Source: Gammaproteobacteria bacterium (GTDB lineage Bacteria > Pseudomonadota > Gammaproteobacteria > Pseudomonadales > Litorivicinaceae). From it: a stretch of DNA of 33,304 bases. Each line of letters opens with the position of its first letter. Positions within the stretch are counted from its first letter, which is position 1. Made by a program: the position numbers and the translations under genes. The stretch covers positions 1 through 33,304 of the forward strand of contig PBZM01000029.1 in NCBI GenBank assembly GCA_002731015.1. Reading direction: 5' to 3'. Below, in pieces: positions 31,706 through 33,304 of this stretch. The notes below the pieces were generated by a model. The model did not search any database. It was not told the DNA's origin and saw nothing but the letters and a program-made list of their open reading frames with translations.

Positions 31706-32308
31706 TTATACCTTCATTTTTTTATCATTAAAGCGCCAACAATAAAGAGCAAAATAGGAACGGAAGGGTGCGGCGTTTTCGATTAGCTTGTACCTATCCA
31801 GCTGTGCATCCGTGGCGAATTCTGTGCTGATTCTTTTCAAAATAAGATCATTATCTGCCCATTGATCAGAGCTCCGAAGAACAAATAGTTCCCACATCGA
31901 TACTGTCCAAGGGCCCAATCCTTTAATAGCTAACATCGCTTTCTTTCGTTCATCTTCTGGGATTTGACTGAGGTGATAAATCCAGGATTCACCAAGAGTT
32001 AAGACCGTCGCTAACGTTCGTTTTTTAGACGCAGATAATCCCGTATCTGGTGTTTCGATATCTGATAGAGCTTTTATGAGTTCTGATCGTTCCGCGAATC
32101 GCATCTGTAGACGATCCCAGATCGAACGAGCAGCCTGATTCGATAATTGTTGACTGATAACGATTCGAGCGAGTCCCAGCAACTGATCCCCGCCATACCG
32201 GTTTGGAATTTCCACAATTCCAGTTTCTTCAACAAATTCAGATAGCTTTTTCGAACCTATCTTGGTTATATGTCGCTGAGCGATTAAAGCTGTTTCACAT
32301 AGAGCCAT
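31706..32308 (-). CDS. DNA-3-methyladenine glycosylase, AlkA-like (HhH-GPD)
   Basis: A 200-residue protein of the HhH-GPD superfamily that removes alkylated bases. Motifs are LLGLARIVISQQLSNQAARSI, the helix-hairpin-helix IKGLGPWTVSMWELF and, after it, QWADNDLILKRI, with Asp152 or Asp154 as catalytic candidate. It lacks the N-terminal domain of E. coli AlkA (282), like many compact homologues. The ATG at 32308 has no obvious Shine-Dalgarno, because the sequence upstream holds that of the divergent DUF1330 gene. It forms a convergent alkylation-repair pair with ogt. Confidence 0.88.
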   Translation of the reverse strand: MALCETALIAQRHITKIGSKKLSEFVEETGIVEIPNRYGGDQLLGLARIVISQQLSNQAARSIWDRLQMRFAERSELIKALSDIETPDTGLSASKKRTLATVLTLGESWIYHLSQIPEDERKKAMLAIKGLGPWTVSMWELFVLRSSDQWADNDLILKRISTEFATDAQLDRYKLIENAAPFRSYFALYCWRFNDKKMKV

Positions 32309-32331
32309 ACAAAACGAAAGGAGTCCTGAAG

Positions 32332-32625
32332 ATGAGTCTTATGATTGCACTAATTCGGGTCAATAGTCTTGTCGATTTCGAGAGTTATCGGGCGAAAGTT
32401 CCAGCTACTCTGGAGCCATATGGAGGCGAGATAAAATTCCGGGCGAAAAATATCACAACACTCGTTGACGAAAATGAGCTTGGAGGCTTTTCGCAGATCG
32501 CGTTATTAAGATTCCCGAGTCAAGATGATATGAACGATTGGTATGCTTCGGATGCATATCAAAATCTCACAAAACTTCGTACGAGCGCTGGTAGTTTCAC
32601 CATGCTCGGTTTTAACTCATGCTAA
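32332..32625 (+). CDS. DUF1330 family protein
   Basis: A 97-residue protein of the dimeric alpha/beta-barrel type. The core VNSLVDFESYRAKVPATLEP, the acidic beta strand, FSQIALLRFPSQDDMNDWY and ASDAYQNLTKLRTSA match DUF1330. Function unknown. ATG 32332 follows AAGGAG by 8 nt, a strong site. It is divergent from the AlkA-like gene, with starts only 23 nt apart, and is followed by ppnP. Confidence 0.85.
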   Translation: MSLMIALIRVNSLVDFESYRAKVPATLEPYGGEIKFRAKNITTLVDENELGGFSQIALLRFPSQDDMNDWYASDAYQNLTKLRTSAGSFTMLGFNSC

Positions 32626-32670
32626 TATAGCGCATAATCATTATTATGTTAAATTAATTAAACACGATCA

Positions 32671-32688
32671 AAGGCAGTGCCTTAAGGA
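32671..32688 (+). promoter_or_regulatory. Hairpin abutting the ppnP ribosome-binding site
   Basis: AAGGC-agt-GCCTT (32671-32683) is followed directly by AAGGA (32684-32688), the ppnP Shine-Dalgarno. The GCCTT strand can pair either with the upstream AAGGC or with the AAGG of the ribosome-binding site, so two exclusive states are possible. Confidence 0.35.
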
Positions 32689-32698
32689 ATTGCTATCA

Positions 32699-32977
32699 AT
32701 GAAAGTTAATCACTTCTTCGATGACCAAGTTCTGTCGCTTAGCTTTGATAATTCAAATGGGTTAAGTTCTGTCGGTGTTATGGAACCTGGTAATTACGAT
32801 TTCTCAACATCTCAAAATGAAAGAATGGTTGTGATCAGTGGTGCACTTTTAGTCCAACGTCAGGACGATCCGGAACCACAACTATATTCCGACGGTGAAG
32901 AATTTCATGTTCCGAGCGATCAAACCTTCAATGTCGAGGTTACTGAACCCACAGCATATTTGTGTGAATACAGCTGA
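32699..32977 (+). CDS. ppnP: Pyrimidine/purine nucleoside phosphorylase PpnP
   Basis: A 92-residue cupin (former DUF1255/YaiE) that phosphorolyses diverse nucleosides in the cytoplasm. It shows the family pattern SSVGVMEPGNYDFST, MVVISGALLVQ, GEEFHVPSDQTFNVEV and the C-terminal EPTAYLCEY (E. coli YaiE ends EPTSYLCRYL). ATG 32699 has AAGGA 10 nt upstream and matches the family length (about 94). A longer upstream frame overlapping the DUF1330 gene is rejected. Confidence 0.95.
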   Translation: MKVNHFFDDQVLSLSFDNSNGLSSVGVMEPGNYDFSTSQNERMVVISGALLVQRQDDPEPQLYSDGEEFHVPSDQTFNVEVTEPTAYLCEYS

Positions 32978-33295
32978 GTTCGCGACGTCATCCATATTGG
33001 ATCTTGAATTCATAGAACACCTAATCACCATCCTGAATTCTTGTGTTTGTGAAGACTTTTGGAATACCGTGTGATACGGCTATTCTGTACTAGCACGGAT
33101 TCGCGAGGAATATTTCAGATTCTTTGGTAATTGCCAGCTTTTACGCATATTTTTCTAATCAGATCAAATACACTTACCTCCACGTGAAAAAGCGGCCCCA
33201 AACGAATCTCTTTAAGTCTTAATTTTAATTAGTTGCGACGAGTTTAACTAAAAATTTTCATATGATTTAGAAACTTAACAAAATTGGGAGAAGTA
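32978..33295. other. Intergenic region before the last gene
   Basis: No gene. It holds a hairpin (33062-33085: GAATA, CCGT, loop GTGAT, ACGG, a bulged C, TATTC) that may end the ppnP transcript but has no T-run. The last 130 bases are AT-rich, with a possible -10 TATGAT at 33261-33266 for the following gene; no -35 box at 16-18 nt was seen. Confidence 0.4.
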
Positions 33296-33304
33296 TGAGT
33301 AAAA
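33296..33304 (+). CDS. Start of a gene cut by the window edge
   Basis: ATG AGT AAA follows GGGAG at 8 nt spacing, a good start signal. Only three codons are visible, so the product cannot be named. Confidence 0.6.

Overview
The window looks like a stretch of a gammaproteobacterial chromosome, probably from a free-living, possibly marine, heterotroph. The evidence is gene order and content: dapA-bamC-(MBL hydrolase)-purC, the SRP RNA gene directly in front of dnaX-ybaB-recR, then rnd and ycgL (YcgL is essentially a gammaproteobacterial family). Base composition is moderate and genes are tightly packed, with many 1-14 nt overlaps and several TTG/GTG starts. The taxonomic and habitat statements are inference.

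Layout: 1-2965 is the end of dapA, bamC, a metallo-beta-lactamase-fold hydrolase and purC, all translationally coupled. 2966-3318 is a non-coding gap with a striking three-way-junction-like inverted repeat, further hairpins and the SRP RNA. 3319-7479 is dnaX-ybaB-recR-rnd-ycgL, again chained by overlaps. An LplT-like lysophospholipid transporter runs convergently into ycgL. 8581-11138 is a decayed zone around nhaA with two pseudogenes that I could reassemble: a phasin-like protein with a C-terminal helix-hairpin-helix domain, and the C-terminal part of a PIG3-type quinone oxidoreductase. All six frameshifts that I placed are +1.

11139-17775 holds a likely selenium module: glutathione reductase, then an FAD oxidoreductase::SelD fusion overlapping it, then prpE, then mnmH (tRNA 2-selenouridine synthase) on the other strand, whose start overlaps the promoter of a tRNA-Thr(GGU). 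The 3' end of that tRNA is repeated imperfectly (26/29) at 20340-20368, so 17777-20339 looks like a small integrated island. It carries a GYD-domain protein, a DUF2905 membrane protein, short ORFs and a secreted polysaccharide lyase, but no integrase.

20717-26203 holds a membrane-anchored hypothetical, a long-chain acyl-CoA synthetase with an unusual nucleotide-binding motif, chromate transporter ChrA, 3-hydroxybutyrate dehydrogenase and an SbmA/BacA-like transporter. 26349-28920 is an unknown acidic protein, pgi and a DUF2805 protein. 29014-31699 is a periplasmic tandem rhodanese, a YeeE/YedE-type sulfur (or selenium) transporter, a 58-residue membrane protein and O6-alkylguanine-DNA alkyltransferase, coupled by ATGA overlaps. 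It faces an AlkA-like glycosylase, and DUF1330 and ppnP follow. The window ends at the first codons of another gene.

Several genes connect functionally. Gor can produce selenide for SelD, which makes selenophosphate for MnmH. Rhodanese and YeeE/YedE may supply reduced sulfur. bdhA, prpE and the dead phasin gene suggest that C3/C4 acyl or polyhydroxyalkanoate metabolism is, or was, present. Ogt and the AlkA-like enzyme form a DNA alkylation repair pair. I found no CRISPR array, no transposase and no clear phage genes.
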